DNA from: [Erwinia] mediterraneensis
Lineage (GTDB): Bacteria; Pseudomonadota; Gammaproteobacteria; Enterobacterales; Enterobacteriaceae
Reading direction: 5' to 3'
Assembly: GCF_900604315.1 (NCBI RefSeq)
Contig: NZ_LR026978.1
Location: forward strand, 2,494,325 to 2,558,324
DNA length: 64,000 bases
Shown here: positions 40,402 to 49,463 of the stretch, piece after piece
Position numbering within the stretch: the first letter of the stretch is position 1
How the letters are laid out: each line of letters starts with the position of its first letter
Program-made: the position numbers and the translations under genes
The notes under the pieces: generated by a model
Databases searched by the model: none
What the model was told of the DNA's origin: nothing
The model's input: only the letters and a program-made list of their open reading frames with translations

Positions 40402-42171
40402 GTGCGACTATTCAGCCAGTTAAGTTGGTATTTTTTGCGCGAGTGGCGACGCTATCTGGGCGCGATTGTCTTGCTGATCATTATTGCCCTGTTACAGCTG
40501 TTGCCGCCGCATCTGGTGGGCGTCATTGTGGATGGCGTCACCAGCCATAGCCTGAGCAGCGGACGTATTCTGATGTGGATTGGCGTCATGCTACTGACGG
40601 CGGTGGTTGTCTATTTATTGCGCTACGTCTGGCGGGTGTTGTTGTTTGGCGCGTCGTATCAGCTGGCTGTTGAGTTGCGCGAGGATTTTTATCGTCAGCT
40701 CAGCCGCCAGCATCCGGCGTTCTATTTGCGTCATCGTACCGGCGATCTGATCGCCCGCGCGACAAACGATGTGGATCGCGTGGTCTTTGCTGCCGGTGAA
40801 GGCGTACTGACGCTGGTGGATTCGCTGGTGATGGGTCTGGCGGTGCTGCTGGTGATGAGCACGCAAATCAGCTGGCAGTTAACGCTGCTGGCGCTGGTGC
40901 CGATGCCGATAATGGCGCGGGTGATCCATCGCTACGGTAATCAGTTGCATGAGCGTTTTAAACGGGCGCAGGCGGCATTTTCCTCGCTGAACGATCAGAC
41001 GCAGGAGACCCTGACCAGTATCCGCATGATTAAAGCTTTTGGCCTTGAGGCGCATCAGTCACAGCAATTCAGTGAGATTGCCCGTGATACCGGACAAAAA
41101 AATCTGCATGTCGCGCGTGTCGATGCCCGCTTTGATCCTACCATTTACATCGCCATTGGCTTTTCCAATCTGCTGGCTATTGGCGGCGGCAGCTGGATGG
41201 TGTGGCACGGCAGTTTAACCCTCGGTCAGCTCACCAGTTTTGTGATGTACCTGGGGCTGATGATCTGGCCGATGCTGGCGCTCGCCTGGATGTTCAATAT
41301 TGTTGAGCGCGGCAGCGCTGCCTGGAGCCGCATTCGCGCGCTGTTGGCGGAAGCCCCGGCCGTGGTGGATGGTACGCAGTCGCTACCGGAAGCGCCAGGT
41401 ACCCTGCAGGTGGCCATTCGTGAGTTTTGTTATCCGGCCAACAGCCGACCGGTATTGCGCCATCTCAATTTTCAGCTGCAGCCGGGACAAATGCTGGGGC
41501 TATGCGGACCCACCGGCAGCGGTAAAAGCACCTTGCTGAGCCTGATTCAGCGCCACTTCGATATCGAGCAGGGGGAGATTCGTTATCACGCCATCCCGTT
41601 GCCGCAGCTGCGTATCGATGACTGGCGCAGCCGTCTGGCGGTAGTGAGCCAGACGCCTTTTCTGTTTTCCGATACGGTTGCCAACAATATTGCGCTGGGG
41701 AAACCCAACGCCAGCCAGGCGGAGATCGAACATGTGGCGCAACTTGCCTGTGTGCATGAAGATATTTTGCGTCTGCCGCAGGGCTATGAAACTGAAGTGG
41801 GCGAACGCGGCGTAATGCTGTCCGGCGGACAGAAACAGCGTCTCTCCATCGCCCGTGCGCTGCTGCTGAATGCGGAAATCCTGATCCTTGATGATGCTCT
41901 GTCGGCCGTGGATGGCCGCACTGAGCACGAGATTTTGCATAATCTGCGGCGCTGGGGGGCAGGGCGCACGCTGATTATCAGCGCGCACCGGCTTTCCGCC
42001 CTGACGGAAGCCAGCGAGATCCTGGTGCTCCGGCAGGGCGAAGTGACGCAGCGCGGTATGCATGAACAGCTGTCTACGCAGCCCGGCTGGTACCGGGATA
42101 TGTATCGCTACCAGCAGCTGGAAGCGGCGCTGGATGAGGATGAAGAAGAAAAAGGAGTGCCCCATGGCTAA
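40402..42171 (+). CDS. mdlA: ABC exporter half-transporter MdlA
   Basis: MdlA (589 residues) has an exporter-type membrane domain with six helices (about 1-320) fused to an ATPase domain. Walker A is GPTGSGKST (near residue 370), the signature LSGGQKQR and Walker [13 protein letters not shown]; the last acidic residue is Asp instead of Glu, typical of the degenerate site in heterodimeric exporters. The start is GTG 40402. Its last 8 bases overlap mdlB, so the two are made together as a heterodimer. The substrate is not established. Confidence 0.97.
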   Translation: MRLFSQLSWYFLREWRRYLGAIVLLIIIALLQLLPPHLVGVIVDGVTSHSLSSGRILMWIGVMLLTAVVVYLLRYVWRVLLFGASYQLAVELREDFYRQLSRQHPAFYLRHRTGDLIARATNDVDRVVFAAGEGVLTLVDSLVMGLAVLLVMSTQISWQLTLLALVPMPIMARVIHRYGNQLHERFKRAQAAFSSLNDQTQETLTSIRMIKAFGLEAHQSQQFSEIARDTGQKNLHVARVDARFDPTIYIAIGFSNLLAIGGGSWMVWHGSLTLGQLTSFVMYLGLMIWPMLALAWMFNIVERGSAAWSRIRALLAEAPAVVDGTQSLPEAPGTLQVAIREFCYPANSRPVLRHLNFQLQPGQMLGLCGPTGSGKSTLLSLIQRHFDIEQGEIRYHAIPLPQLRIDDWRSRLAVVSQTPFLFSDTVANNIALGKPNASQAEIEHVAQLACVHEDILRLPQGYETEVGERGVMLSGGQKQRLSIARALLLNAEILILDDALSAVDGRTEHEILHNLRRWGAGRTLIISAHRLSALTEASEILVLRQGEVTQRGMHEQLSTQPGWYRDMYRYQQLEAALDEDEEEKGVPHG

Positions 42172-43939
42172 ATCTGCCCGGCTCTGGCCCACCCTGAAAC
42201 GATTGCTCGCTTACGGCAAGCCCTGGCGCAAATCGCTGGCGCTGGCGGCAGGCATGTTGTGGATTGCCGCGGCGGCGGAAGTGACCGGACCGGTCCTGGT
42301 CAGCTTTTTTATCGATCATCTGCTGGCTCGTCATCAGATGCCCTGGGGAACGGTGGCAGGCTTAGCGGTCAGCTATATTCTGTTGCAGCTGCTGGCTGCC
42401 TCCCTGCACTACAACCAGGCGCTGCTGTTTAACCGTGTGTCGGTCGGCGTGGTACAGCGTCTGCGCAGCGATGTGATGGATGCCGCCCTGCAGCAGCCGC
42501 TGAGCGCTTTCGATACCCAGCCGGTCGGCCAGATTATCTCGCGTGTCACCAACGATACCGAGGTGATTAAAGATCTTTATGTCACGGTCGTGGCCACGGT
42601 ATTGCGCAGCGCAGCGCTGATCGGGGCGATGCTGGTGGCGATGTTCAGTCTTGACTGGCGTATGGCGCTGGTGGCGCTGGTGATTTTCCCGCTGGTGTTG
42701 ACGGTGATGTTTATTTATCAGCGTTACAGTACGCCGATAGCCCGCCGCGTACGCAGCTATCTGGCTGACATCAATAATGGTTTCAATGAAGTCATTAACG
42801 GTATGAGCGTGATTCAGCAGTTCCGTCAGCAGGCGCGTTTTGGCGAGCGCATGGGGGAAGCCAGCCGTTCCCACTATCTGGCGCGTATGGAGACGCTGCG
42901 CCTGGACGGTTTTCTGCTGCGCCCGCTGCTGAGCCTGTTTTCCGCAGTGATCCTCTGTGGCTTGTTGTTGCTGTTCAGCTTTTCCACGCCGGGCGTGTTT
43001 GAGGTGGGGGTGCTTTACGCCTTTATCAGCTTTCTGGGGCGACTTAACGAGCCGCTGATTGAGCTGACGACCCAGCAGTCGATGCTGCAGCAGGCGGTAG
43101 TTTCCGGGGAACGCATCTTTGAACTGATGGATGCGACGCCCCAGGCCTACGGTACCGATGTGCGTCCGCTCGCCTCAGGCACCATCTCCTTACGTGGGCT
43201 GAGCTTTGCCTACCGGGAAGATCGCGATGTACTGAGCGATATTAATCTGGAGGTGCCCGCGCGCAGCTTTATTGCGCTGGTAGGGCATACCGGCAGCGGG
43301 AAAAGCACGCTGGCTAATTTGCTGATGGGCTACTATCCGGTAACGCGCGGCGAGATCCTACTGGATAATCGCCCGCTCAGCCAGCTGACGCATCAGGTGT
43401 TGCGGCGCGGCATCGCCATGGTGCAGCAGGACCCGGTGGTGCTGGCCGATTCGCTGCTGGCTAATGTGCAGCTGGGGCGCAATATCAGTGAAGAGGCGGT
43501 GTGGCAGGCGCTGGAGCAGGTACAACTCGCCAGCCTGGCGCGCGCGTTGCCGCAGGGGATCCATACCCGTCTGGGCGAACAGGGGAATACCTTGTCGGTC
43601 GGGCAGAAGCAGCTACTGGCGCTGGCGCGCGTGCTGGTAGAGCTGCCACAGATTCTGATTCTTGATGAAGCGACCGCAAATATTGATTCCGGCACGGAGC
43701 AGGCCATTCAGCAAACGCTGCGTGCTCTGCGGCAGCACACCACGCTGGTGGTTATCGCGCACCGTTTATCCACCATTACCGAAGCGGATACGATTCTGGT
43801 GCTGCATCGCGGTCAGGTGGTAGAGCGGGGCGGCCATCTCAGCCTGCTGGCGCAGCAGGGGCGTTACTGGCAGATGTTCCAGCTGCAGCAGGCGGGCGAC
43901 GAACTGGCAGTGGGCATTCCGCTGGCTGCAGAGGGGTAG
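42164..43939 (+). CDS. mdlB: ABC exporter half-transporter MdlB
   Basis: MdlB (591 residues) is the partner of MdlA. The start is ATG 42164 ([15 protein letters not shown]) behind AAAGGAG and overlaps the mdlA end by 8 bases. It has six membrane helices followed by the ATPase with Walker [10 protein letters not shown] and Walker [13 protein letters not shown] with catalytic Glu. The signature is LSVGQKQL in place of LSGGQ. With the Asp in MdlA, this points to one normal and one degenerate ATP site, as in other heterodimeric exporters. An NtrC-like site begins 3 bases after the stop. Confidence 0.97.
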   Translation: MAKSARLWPTLKRLLAYGKPWRKSLALAAGMLWIAAAAEVTGPVLVSFFIDHLLARHQMPWGTVAGLAVSYILLQLLAASLHYNQALLFNRVSVGVVQRLRSDVMDAALQQPLSAFDTQPVGQIISRVTNDTEVIKDLYVTVVATVLRSAALIGAMLVAMFSLDWRMALVALVIFPLVLTVMFIYQRYSTPIARRVRSYLADINNGFNEVINGMSVIQQFRQQARFGERMGEASRSHYLARMETLRLDGFLLRPLLSLFSAVILCGLLLLFSFSTPGVFEVGVLYAFISFLGRLNEPLIELTTQQSMLQQAVVSGERIFELMDATPQAYGTDVRPLASGTISLRGLSFAYREDRDVLSDINLEVPARSFIALVGHTGSGKSTLANLLMGYYPVTRGEILLDNRPLSQLTHQVLRRGIAMVQQDPVVLADSLLANVQLGRNISEEAVWQALEQVQLASLARALPQGIHTRLGEQGNTLSVGQKQLLALARVLVELPQILILDEATANIDSGTEQAIQQTLRALRQHTTLVVIAHRLSTITEADTILVLHRGQVVERGGHLSLLAQQGRYWQMFQLQQAGDELAVGIPLAAEG

Positions 43940-43941
43940 TT

Positions 43942-43958
43942 TGCACTTTTTTTGCGCA
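43942..43958 (+). promoter_or_regulatory. Distal NtrC-like binding site for glnK
   Basis: TGCAC, 7 bases, GCGCA: one mismatch from the NtrC consensus half sites TGCAC-N7-GTGCA. It lies about 190 bases upstream of the sigma-54 promoter of glnK, a usual enhancer distance. Confidence 0.6.
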
Positions 43959-44003
43959 ATTTTCTCAGAGTATTCTGTATAAATGCACTTCTTTGTCTCC
44001 ATC

Positions 44004-44020
44004 AGCACTAAAATAGTGCA
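44004..44020 (+). promoter_or_regulatory. Proximal NtrC-like binding site for glnK
   Basis: GCACTA-AAA-TAGTGC is a perfect palindrome with the GCAC-N7-GTGC layout of NtrC enhancers. It lies about 130 bases upstream of the -12 element at 44141. Two phased sites are what NtrC needs for cooperative binding. Confidence 0.75.
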
Positions 44021-44126
44021 TTAACGGCAGGTCTGGACGGGGCCTGCCCTCTCTCTTACTTTTCTCCTCGTAAAGCGAACCGCGTCAGCGCCCGTTGCAC
44101 GCCTGTATCTGCTGCTTTTCTTATTT

Positions 44127-44143
44127 TTGGCACAATATTTGCT
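44127..44143 (+). promoter_or_regulatory. Sigma-54 promoter of glnK-amtB
   Basis: TTGGCACAATATTTGCT carries the invariant GG (44129-44130) and GC (44141-44142) exactly 10 bases apart, as RpoN requires. The glnK ATG is 55 bases downstream. This agrees with nitrogen-limited NtrC control of glnKamtB in enterobacteria. Confidence 0.88.
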
Positions 44144-44197
44144 TATATCCCTGCGTGTCCGGTGTGACTTAATTATTTACTACCTGGAGGGGATCCT

Positions 44198-44536
44198 ATG
44201 AAGCTGGTTACCGTGGTAATCAAACCATTTAAGCTGGAGGATGTGCGCGAAGCCTTATCCTCCATTGGCATTCAGGGCCTGACGGTCACCGAAGTAAAAG
44301 GTTTTGGTCGTCAGAAAGGCCACGCAGAGCTTTACCGCGGTGCCGAGTACAGTGTGAATTTCCTGCCGAAAGTCAAAATTGATATCGCTATTGCCGACGA
44401 CCAGCTGGATGAAGTGGTGGACGTGATCAGCAAAGCGGCTTACACCGGCAAAATTGGCGACGGCAAAATCTTTGTGGCGGAGCTGCAGCGTGTGATCCGC
44501 ATTCGTACCGGTGAAACCGACGAAGCAGCATTGTAA
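44198..44536 (+). CDS. glnK: Nitrogen regulatory PII protein GlnK
   Basis: GlnK (112 residues) is the PII signal protein that binds ATP/ADP and 2-oxoglutarate and plugs the ammonium channel AmtB when nitrogen is ample. The uridylylated Tyr 51 is present in the T loop (GRQKGHAELYRGAEYSVNFLPK). The rest of the PII signature is clear (IKPFKLEDVREAL, GKIGDGKIFV). Strong ribosome site CTGGAGGGG. amtB follows 33 bases later in the same operon. Confidence 0.98.
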   Translation: MKLVTVVIKPFKLEDVREALSSIGIQGLTVTEVKGFGRQKGHAELYRGAEYSVNFLPKVKIDIAIADDQLDEVVDVISKAAYTGKIGDGKIFVAELQRVIRIRTGETDEAAL

Positions 44537-44569
44537 TTTTAGCTCTGTACTGTGATGGGATGAAAAGAG

Positions 44570-45856
44570 ATGAATAAATTATTCGCAACCTTGGGCCTGA
44601 GCAGCCTGGCACTGTTACCTTCGCTGGCAATGGCGGCCCCTGCGGTGGTAGATAAGGCCGATAACGCCTTTATGATGATCTGCACCGCCCTGGTGCTGTT
44701 TATGACAATCCCGGGCATTGCCCTGTTTTACGGCGGCCTGATCCGCGCCAAGAACGTTCTTTCTCTGTTGACTCAGGTAGCGGTCACCTTTTCGCTGGTT
44801 TGTGTCTTATGGATGGTTTACGGCTACTCACTGGCCTTCAGCGAAGGTAACGCCTTTTTCGGCGGCTTTGAGTGGGTGATGCTGAAAAACATCGAGCTGA
44901 CCGCCGTGATGGGTTCCTTCTATCAGTATATTCACGTAGTGTTCCAGGCGTCCTTCGCCTGTATTACCGTCGGGTTGATTGTAGGTTCCATTGCGGAACG
45001 TATCCGTTTCTCTGCGGTACTGATTTTTGTGGTGATTTGGGTCACGCTGGCCTATATGCCGATCGCGCATATGGTCTGGGGCGGCGGTTTCCTGGCGCAG
45101 GATGGCGCGCTGGACTTCGCAGGCGGTACCGTGGTGCATATCAATGCGGCAGTAGCCGGTCTGGTTGGCGCTTATCTGGTCGGCAAACGAGCTGGCTTTG
45201 GTAAAGAAGCCTTTAAACCGCACAACCTGCCGATGGTCTTTACCGGTACGGCAATCCTCTATGTGGGCTGGTTTGGCTTCAATGCGGGCTCTGCCTCTGC
45301 CGCTAACGAAGTCGCTGCGCTGGCCTTCCTGAATACCGTCATGGCCACTGCAGCTGCAGTTCTTGCCTGGACCTTTGGCGAATGGGCGTTGCGTGGCAAG
45401 CCTTCTCTGCTGGGCGCCAGCTCAGGCTTTATCGCCGGTCTGGTCGCAATCACCCCGGCCTGTGGATACGTTGGACCTGGCGGTGCGCTGATTATCGGTC
45501 TGGCAGGTGGTCTGGCGGGAATCTGGGGCGTCACGACACTGAAAAAATGGCTGCGTGTGGACGATCCCTGTGACGTATTCGGCGTGCATGGCGTCTGCGG
45601 CATCGTAGGTTGTATTCTGACCGGCGTATTCGCATCCTCTTCACTGGGCGGCGTAGGCTATGCAGAGGGGGTCAGCATGGGTCATCAGGTATGGGTACAG
45701 CTGTTCAGCTGCATCGTAACCATCGCCTGGACCGGTGTGGTCGCTTTCATCGGCTTCAAAGTTGCGGATATGATGGTTGGCCTGCGTGTGCCGGAAGATC
45801 AGGAACGTGAAGGTCTGGATGTGAACAGCCACGGCGAAAATGCCTATAACCAGTAA
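44570..45856 (+). CDS. amtB: Ammonium channel AmtB
   Basis: AmtB (428 residues, E. coli length) is a trimeric inner-membrane ammonium transporter. A cleavable signal peptide (ending SLAMA) precedes eleven membrane helices. The twin pore histidines are in PIAHMVWGG and VFGVHGVCG, and the phenylalanine gate residues lie in conserved context (HVVFQASFACITVG). GlnK, encoded just upstream, docks onto its cytoplasmic face. A terminator separates it from the convergent tesB. Confidence 0.98.
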   Translation: MNKLFATLGLSSLALLPSLAMAAPAVVDKADNAFMMICTALVLFMTIPGIALFYGGLIRAKNVLSLLTQVAVTFSLVCVLWMVYGYSLAFSEGNAFFGGFEWVMLKNIELTAVMGSFYQYIHVVFQASFACITVGLIVGSIAERIRFSAVLIFVVIWVTLAYMPIAHMVWGGGFLAQDGALDFAGGTVVHINAAVAGLVGAYLVGKRAGFGKEAFKPHNLPMVFTGTAILYVGWFGFNAGSASAANEVAALAFLNTVMATAAAVLAWTFGEWALRGKPSLLGASSGFIAGLVAITPACGYVGPGGALIIGLAGGLAGIWGVTTLKKWLRVDDPCDVFGVHGVCGIVGCILTGVFASSSLGGVGYAEGVSMGHQVWVQLFSCIVTIAWTGVVAFIGFKVADMMVGLRVPEDQEREGLDVNSHGENAYNQ

Positions 45857-45896
45857 AACCGCCGGGTTGTAGAAAAGCAGTTGCAACATGACATAC

Positions 45897-45924
45897 AAAA
45901 GGGGCGATAATATCGCCCCTTTTT
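45897..45924. terminator. Bidirectional terminator between amtB and tesB
   Basis: AAAAGGGGCGA / TCGCCCCTTTT around TAATA: a perfect stem with A residues before and T residues after, so it works for either strand. It serves amtB from the left and tesB from the right. Confidence 0.9.
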
Positions 45925-45929
45925 ATCGC

Positions 45930-46787
45930 TTAACGCTGACGTATAACCCCTTCCTGCACAGCAGAAGCCACCAGCACTCCATCAGCCGTAAAAAATTCAC
46001 CGCGTACAAAGCCGCGTGCGCTGGACGATGAGGTACTCACCACGCTGTAGAGCAGCCACTGCGTCAGGTCTACGGGGCGATGAAACCACATTGAGTGATC
46101 GATAGTGGCGACCTGCATGTCGGGCTCGAGGAAGCCTTTGCCATGTGGCTGGAGCGCTACCGGCAGGAAATTGAGATCGGATGCGTAACCCAGCAGATAC
46201 TGATGAATACGTAAGTCAGCGGGCAGGGCGCCATTCGCCCGGATCCAGACCTGACGCGCCGGCTCATCCACATGTCCTTTGAGTGGGTTATGAAATTTGA
46301 CCGGACGGATATCAAAAGGACGTTCGGCAAGAAACTTATCGCGCGCTTTCACCGGTAACATTGCTGCCATTTTATGGGCAATATCGTGTTCTGAGGGCAG
46401 CGTCTCCGGACCTGGTACCGAGGGCATTACGCTCTGATGCTCAAAGCCGCTCTCGGGGCCCTGAAAAGAGGCCGTCATATAGAAAATGGGATGGCCATTC
46501 TGGATGGCGCTGACGCGACGCGCGCTAAAACTTTTACCGTCGCGCAGATTTTCCACATCGTAAATGATCGGTTTCTGGCTGTCGCCAGGACGTAAGAAAT
46601 AGCTGTGAAAAGAGTGGGTGATACGCTCTTCCGGCACCGTCTGTTTTGCCGCATAGAGCGCCTGACCAACAACCTGTCCGCCAAAGACCTGCCGCAGGCC
46701 CAGATCTTCGCTCTGACCGCGAAACAGCCCTTCTTCCAGTTTCTCCAGATTTAACAGATTCAGCAAATTATGCAGTGCCTGGCTCAT
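45930..46787 (-). CDS. tesB: Acyl-CoA thioesterase II
   Basis: TesB (285 residues) hydrolyses acyl-CoA of broad chain length. It is a double hot-dog fold; the first half has [21 protein letters not shown] and [10 protein letters not shown]. The second half has [20 protein letters not shown] and the conserved Asp of [12 protein letters not shown]. The start is ATG 46787 ([16 protein letters not shown]); 29 earlier in-frame codons are not conserved. It is monocistronic and divergent from ybaY. Confidence 0.97.
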   Translation of the reverse strand: MSQALHNLLNLLNLEKLEEGLFRGQSEDLGLRQVFGGQVVGQALYAAKQTVPEERITHSFHSYFLRPGDSQKPIIYDVENLRDGKSFSARRVSAIQNGHPIFYMTASFQGPESGFEHQSVMPSVPGPETLPSEHDIAHKMAAMLPVKARDKFLAERPFDIRPVKFHNPLKGHVDEPARQVWIRANGALPADLRIHQYLLGYASDLNFLPVALQPHGKGFLEPDMQVATIDHSMWFHRPVDLTQWLLYSVVSTSSSSARGFVRGEFFTADGVLVASAVQEGVIRQR

Positions 46788-46989
46788 GATATTTTCCTCA
46801 ATGGCGGGATCGGTTAAGTTTGAAAGATCCGACCAGTTTCCGTCAATCATTCTCTGCGCTTTCCGCGCGCTCATCTGCTTCCAGGCAAGTCACCTTTTTT
46901 TGTGCCAGAATTAATGCCATACAGCGGGTGATGAGCTGTACGAAGAATTCGCTGCCGATAATCATTTTGTTCAGAAGGAGACGACATCA

Positions 46990-47547
46990 ATGAAACACTG
47001 GCAACTTATTAGCGGTGTGGCGCTGGCGGTCGCGTTGGCTGGCTGTGCTGATAAAGGTCGTGATGTACCGACGCCAACCTTAGGCTCTGCCGTCGCAGGT
47101 CAGCAGGCGGCGATTGCGCAGCCCAACGTGAGCGGCTCAATCTATATCCGGCAGAAAATTGCGTTGCCGCCCGATGCGGTGCTGACCGTCACGCTGTCAG
47201 ATGCTTCCGTGGCTGACGTGCCGTCAAAAGTACTGGCCCAGCGTGTGGTACATACCGATGGGAAACAGGCTCCCTTCCAGTTTGTTTTGCCCTTTAATCC
47301 TGCCGATATCCAGCCAAATGCGCGCATTCTGTTGAGCGCAGCCATTACTATTGATGGCAAAATGGCCTTTATTACCGAAGAGGTGAAACCGGTGATTAAT
47401 CAGGGCGGAAGCAAAGCGGAGCTGGTTCTGGTGCCGGTACCGCATATGGCGATGCCGACGCAGGCAGGCGCGGCGACTACCGTACCCTCAACCTCACCCA
47501 CGCAAGTGACGCCATCTGCGGCGTTACCTGCGCCTACCCGTTTGTAA
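46990..47547 (+). CDS. ybaY: YbaY lipoprotein
   Basis: A 185-residue lipoprotein with signal peptide and lipobox LAGC (Cys 19), Ala at +2. The central part (about 45-150) is the YbaY-type beta domain: SGSIYIRQKIALPPDAVLTV and PFQFVLPFNPADIQPNARI. The C-terminal 35 residues are low-complexity Pro/Thr/Ser/Ala. AGAAGGAG precedes the ATG. In E. coli it is induced in osmotic stress. Its downstream terminator is split by the insertion sequence. Confidence 0.94.
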   Translation: MKHWQLISGVALAVALAGCADKGRDVPTPTLGSAVAGQQAAIAQPNVSGSIYIRQKIALPPDAVLTVTLSDASVADVPSKVLAQRVVHTDGKQAPFQFVLPFNPADIQPNARILLSAAITIDGKMAFITEEVKPVINQGGSKAELVLVPVPHMAMPTQAGAATTVPSTSPTQVTPSAALPAPTRL

Positions 47548-47557
47548 CAGAAAACGC

Positions 47558-47567
47558 CCCGGCAGGG
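47558..47567 (+). repeat. Left target-site duplication of the IS
   Basis: CCCGGCAGGG directly precedes the IS end CTGAGGG. It matches the right copy CCCGTCAGGG at 9 of 10 positions. Confidence 0.8.
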
Positions 47568-48848
47568 CTGAGGGATCCCCAGAAACATTATCAGTACACC
47601 ATGATGATGTTTCTGTAGGCTCTGGCCATATCGGCATACACCCTGTCGGGGTTCATTCCCGACAGGAGCTCCGGCGACTGCCGGATGACATTTTCACTCA
47701 ATGTCAGATACGACAGCACCCTGCGTGATTTCTCACTGTTCGCCTGGAACCATCGATTTATTCCCTTACTTTCAAGGTAATATCCCGTCAGCCACAGGAT
47801 GATGCTGTAGAGAGCTGCAACCAGGCAAAGCACGGATATTCGTTTTTCTCCCCGGCTTTTACTTGCCCGCAGTCCCAGCTCATAGCGCTCGCTTTTTTCA
47901 TCCCTGAAGTTCTGTTCTATCTGCATACGGCGACTATAAAGTTTAACTGTCTCGCGTGGCTTATATTCCATCAGGCTGGTAAAAAGCAGCCACGGTTCAC
48001 GCGCGTTTTTACGGTACATCCTGTCTGTTTTGGGGTAATGCTGGCTGCTTTTCCTGCCCGTCGCCCGCTTATGCACGGTGTAGAAATGTCCCGGACAGTC
48101 ACGACTGGCGTTACGTGCCAGACGCCCGAATCCCGGGTAGCGTGCCGTTGTTGATGACACAATATCCCGCGCCATCTGCCACTCTTCATCCCCGATGACC
48201 TGAAAATAGAGGCTGCCCCTGACTCGTCCGACAAAATCCCAGCCCAGAGAGCGGATGTGGTGAAACCAGCTGCTGCGAAAGCCTGCATCGGTCACGATAA
48301 TGACCTGCTTATCTTTGCCGATGGCGACAGCCATCTGATCGAGAAAGGCATTTTGTACGGCAGAGTTGTTCTGGTAGCGGGAGGAAATGACTTTACTCAT
48401 CAGAGGGATAGCTCTGCCATCACACAATAAGCTTGCCCGCAAAACACTGAGCTCTGATGAAGGATAACCACTCCAGTCCACAGCAATGACACAAACTGAA
48501 AGGCTGTGTGTGAGGCGGGATACAAGCTGCTGGTAGACACAGGGAATATCACTGAACATCAGGTCGCTGTTGAGGTGCCGGTCAACACGCTTAATCTTGT
48601 GCTTAACACGTGCGGGGCCTGGCAGATATCTGCCGATGCTGGTAAGAGAAAGCGAAGCACCACGCGTCAGAGCCACGGTCATATCAAGCAGAGCGTTTTT
48701 ACGGTACTGATGAATGGAGTTCAGGGACTGGCTAAAAAATTTATGGCAAACTTGTGAAACAGGCATAGAGGTGTGACCTTACTTTTTGGTGGAACACTAA
48801 GTAGATCATAACCTTCTATGCCTGTCTTTATTTATGGGGAACCCTCAG
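47568..48848 (-). mobile_element. IS4-family insertion sequence (IS10-like group), complete
   Basis: A 1281-bp element with imperfect inverted repeats: the left end starts CTGAGGGATCCCCAGAAA, and the right end, read inward, CTGAGGGTTCCCCATAAA (16 of 18 match). The ends resemble the CTGAGAGATCCCC ends of IS10. It carries one transposase gene on the minus strand with no visible frameshift. It is flanked by a 10-bp duplication with one mismatch, which implies some age. The left end contains a GATC Dam site; the right end does not. I cannot name the exact element without a database. Confidence 0.93.
47591..48766 (-). CDS. IS4-family transposase
   Basis: A 391-residue DDE transposase resembling that of IS10 in length and layout. 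The first catalytic Asp is at 97 (VIAVDWSG), the second at 160 (IIVTDAGFRSSW) and the Glu at 284. The family signature Y-2-R-3-E-6-K is intact in YSRRMQIEQNFRDEK, followed by the GLRASKSRGEKR region. The start ATG is 82 bases inside the right IS end and the stop 23 bases inside the left end. No disruption is seen, so it could be active. Confidence 0.95.
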   Translation of the reverse strand: MPVSQVCHKFFSQSLNSIHQYRKNALLDMTVALTRGASLSLTSIGRYLPGPARVKHKIKRVDRHLNSDLMFSDIPCVYQQLVSRLTHSLSVCVIAVDWSGYPSSELSVLRASLLCDGRAIPLMSKVISSRYQNNSAVQNAFLDQMAVAIGKDKQVIIVTDAGFRSSWFHHIRSLGWDFVGRVRGSLYFQVIGDEEWQMARDIVSSTTARYPGFGRLARNASRDCPGHFYTVHKRATGRKSSQHYPKTDRMYRKNAREPWLLFTSLMEYKPRETVKLYSRRMQIEQNFRDEKSERYELGLRASKSRGEKRISVLCLVAALYSIILWLTGYYLESKGINRWFQANSEKSRRVLSYLTLSENVIRQSPELLSGMNPDRVYADMARAYRNIIMVY

Positions 48849-48858
48849 CCCGTCAGGG
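48849..48858 (+). repeat. Right target-site duplication of the IS
   Basis: CCCGTCAGGG directly follows the IS end CCCTCAG. It differs from the left copy at one base (T for G), located in what was the terminator loop. Confidence 0.8.
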
Positions 48859-48864
48859 GCGTTT

Positions 48865-49176
48865 TTATGGCTGCCAGCGATAGCGCTCCAGCGCGATGCG
48901 GCCATCATCACTCACTTCAATGCCCTCCGCCTCCAGCGCATCGCGCTGACGAAAAAGGTCATCTCCGGTCAGTGAAATAGTGCCATGGCGATTAATCACC
49001 CGGTGCCAGGGCAGCTGACTACCTGGCGGTAAACGACGTAACACGCCGCCGACCTGGCGCGCCGCACGCGGTGAACCGGCCAGACGCGCCACATCGCCAT
49101 AGGTAGTGACTTTGCCGCAGGGAATGGCCGCAACGATTTGCCAGATACGCTGTTGAAAACTGTCGTTGTCGGTCAC
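48865..49176 (-). CDS. atl: Alkyltransferase-like protein Atl (YbaZ)
   Basis: A 103-residue protein related to O6-alkylguanine-DNA alkyltransferases. The active-site motif is PWHRV, with Trp in place of the acceptor Cys, which marks the alkyltransferase-like group. Such proteins bind O6-alkylguanine lesions and flag them for nucleotide excision repair without removing the alkyl group. The DNA-binding helix region (TTYGDVARLAGSPRAARQVGGVL) is conserved. Its stop codon overlaps the right arm of the split terminator. Confidence 0.95.
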   Translation of the reverse strand: MTDNDSFQQRIWQIVAAIPCGKVTTYGDVARLAGSPRAARQVGGVLRRLPPGSQLPWHRVINRHGTISLTGDDLFRQRDALEAEGIEVSDDGRIALERYRWQP

Positions 49177-49349
49177 GGGAACATCCTGTCAGAGATAGGG
49201 TAAATCCATTTTAACATCATGCCAGGTTGCGCGTGAATCCGCAGGCCCGCATGGCTTGTTCAATAATCCAACGGTTACCCGTCATGCCCTTGCAATTCAC
49301 CTGGGCTTCCCCGATAATGCCTGCGCTCTTACGATAAGAGCTTATCAAT

Positions 49350-49463
49350 GGGGGCCCTGTTGGTTCTCCCGCAACGCTAACTTGTGAACTCGGTCAGATC
49401 CGGAAGGAAGCAGCCGCAGCAGGCGACGCGTGTGCCGGGATGTAGCTGGCAGGGCCCCCACCC
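49350..49463 (+). ncRNA. ffs: 4.5S RNA of the signal recognition particle
   Basis: A 114-nt RNA beginning GGGGGCCCTGTTGGTTCTCC and ending GGCAGGGCCCCCACCC, whose ends pair into a long hairpin. The Ffh-binding apex is present: GGTCAGATCCGGAAGGAAGC with the GGAA tetraloop, facing GCAGCAGGCGACGCGTGTGCCGGG. It differs from the E. coli sequence at only a few positions in the stem. With Ffh it targets membrane proteins co-translationally. Its position after atl is as in E. coli. Confidence 0.97.

Larger units (their letters stand above)
47551..48866. terminator. ybaY/atl terminator split by an insertion sequence
   Basis: The left arm AAAACGCCCC lies at 47551-47560 and the right arm GGGGCGTTTTT at 48856-48866. 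Removing the IS and one copy of its target duplication restores AAAACGCCCC-GGCA-GGGGCGTTTTT, a perfect 10-bp stem with a T tail. This would have been a bidirectional terminator for the convergent genes ybaY and atl. Today the arms are about 1.3 kb apart. Confidence 0.85.

Noticed and set aside
47971..48288. 105-codon frame inside the transposase gene, same strand but another phase
   Set aside because: Shadow of the intact transposase; no sign of a programmed frameshift in this IS family.
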